Source: Vibrio thalassae
GTDB taxonomy: Bacteria; Pseudomonadota; Gammaproteobacteria; Enterobacterales; Vibrionaceae
DNA length: 64,000 bases
Direction of reading: 5' to 3'
NCBI RefSeq assembly: GCF_900089835.1
Contig: NZ_OANU01000011.1
Coordinates: 50,263 to 114,262 of the forward strand
Position numbers and translations under genes: made by a program. Of the stretch, positions 63,943 through 64,000 are shown piece by piece (within the stretch, counting starts at the first letter, position 1; each line of letters begins with the position of its first letter). The notes under the pieces are model-generated. The model was not told where the DNA came from. It saw only the letters and a list, made by a program, of their open reading frames with translations, and made no database searches.

Positions 63943-64000
63943 TTAAGGTCGATGAATCCACTCAAACTGTTGACGTTTACTGTCGTCGAGACCGACGATT
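63943..64000 (-). CDS. Possible 3' end of a - strand gene cut by the window
   Basis: On the - strand a frame open from the window edge encodes IVGLDDSKRQQFEWIHRP and stops. It looks like a natural protein C-terminus, but only 18 residues are visible. A + strand ATG (63954) also opens to the edge, so orientation is uncertain. A LacI-family regulator for the mel genes could lie here, but nothing visible proves it. Confidence 0.25.
   Translation of the reverse strand, partial: IVGLDDSKRQQFEWIHRP

Noticed and set aside
63563..63946. Plus-strand frame over the alpha-galactosidase start and upstream spacer.
   Set aside because: It runs antisense through a certain gene and then through inverted repeats; no family resemblance.

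Overview
The window looks like chromosome 1 of a Vibrio (Gammaproteobacteria, Vibrionaceae). The evidence is gene order and protein resemblance: gyrA next to ubiG and nrdAB-yfaE; psp and sap genes side by side; a six-gene trp operon with fused trpCF, leader peptide and attenuator; yciB-yciA-yciI followed by an AspS-type pilotin beside metE/metR; and a CheC-fused response regulator with a diguanylate cyclase. I cannot name the species from sequence alone. No rRNA, tRNA, CRISPR array, transposase, integrase or prophage gene was seen. Most of the window is ordinary core genome.

Layout. 1-8 kb: acyl desaturase behind a double FabR/DesT-like palindrome, a two-gene c-di-GMP/response-regulator operon, a small CxxC-rich protein, a META-domain lipoprotein, two overlapping RNA-modification-type genes and a sodium-dependent (NSS) transporter with an unusual hairpin-rich leader. 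8-16.5 kb: cardiolipin synthase, metC, a small membrane protein, a frameshifted NAD(P)-binding gene, a DsbA-like protein behind a 12-bp tandem repeat, gyrA and ubiG. 16.5-22 kb: nrdA-nrdB-yfaE with DnaA and NrdR sites upstream, a cold-shock gene and a pair of small ORFs. 22-32.4 kb: a membrane hydroxylase with a DUF2804 protein, a CinA-like protein, a GcvR-like ACT protein, two 3-methyladenine glycosylase-type genes flanking a fumarylacetoacetase-fold gene with a damaged 5' end, and chbF-chbG with a divergent LysR regulator. 32.4-40.4 kb: pspABC with pspF divergent, then sapABCDF.

40.4-54.6 kb: rluB, yciO and rnm run away from the trp operon (E. coli-like synteny). The trp control region carries a promoter/operator matching the E. 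coli one, a Trp-rich leader peptide and a clean attenuator. Then come a glutamate/aspartate-type symporter behind a PurR-box match, a caspase-like (clan CD-like) gene broken by one TGA, and yciB, yciA, yciI and the pilotin. 54.6-64 kb: metE and metR diverge around MetR and MetJ sites; a GT39-type membrane glycosyltransferase; a repeat-rich spacer; then melB and an alpha-galactosidase sharing three copies of a LacI-family operator.

Three loci look genetically damaged (11394-12030, 27692-28486, 51827-52492). Each breaks at one point while the rest of the frame is intact, so each could be a recent mutation or a sequencing error. The most unusual item is the interrupted caspase-like gene. The most testable regulatory items are the NSS leader, the desaturase operator pair and the PurR box before the symporter. 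I did not find a multi-gene system that I would call new.
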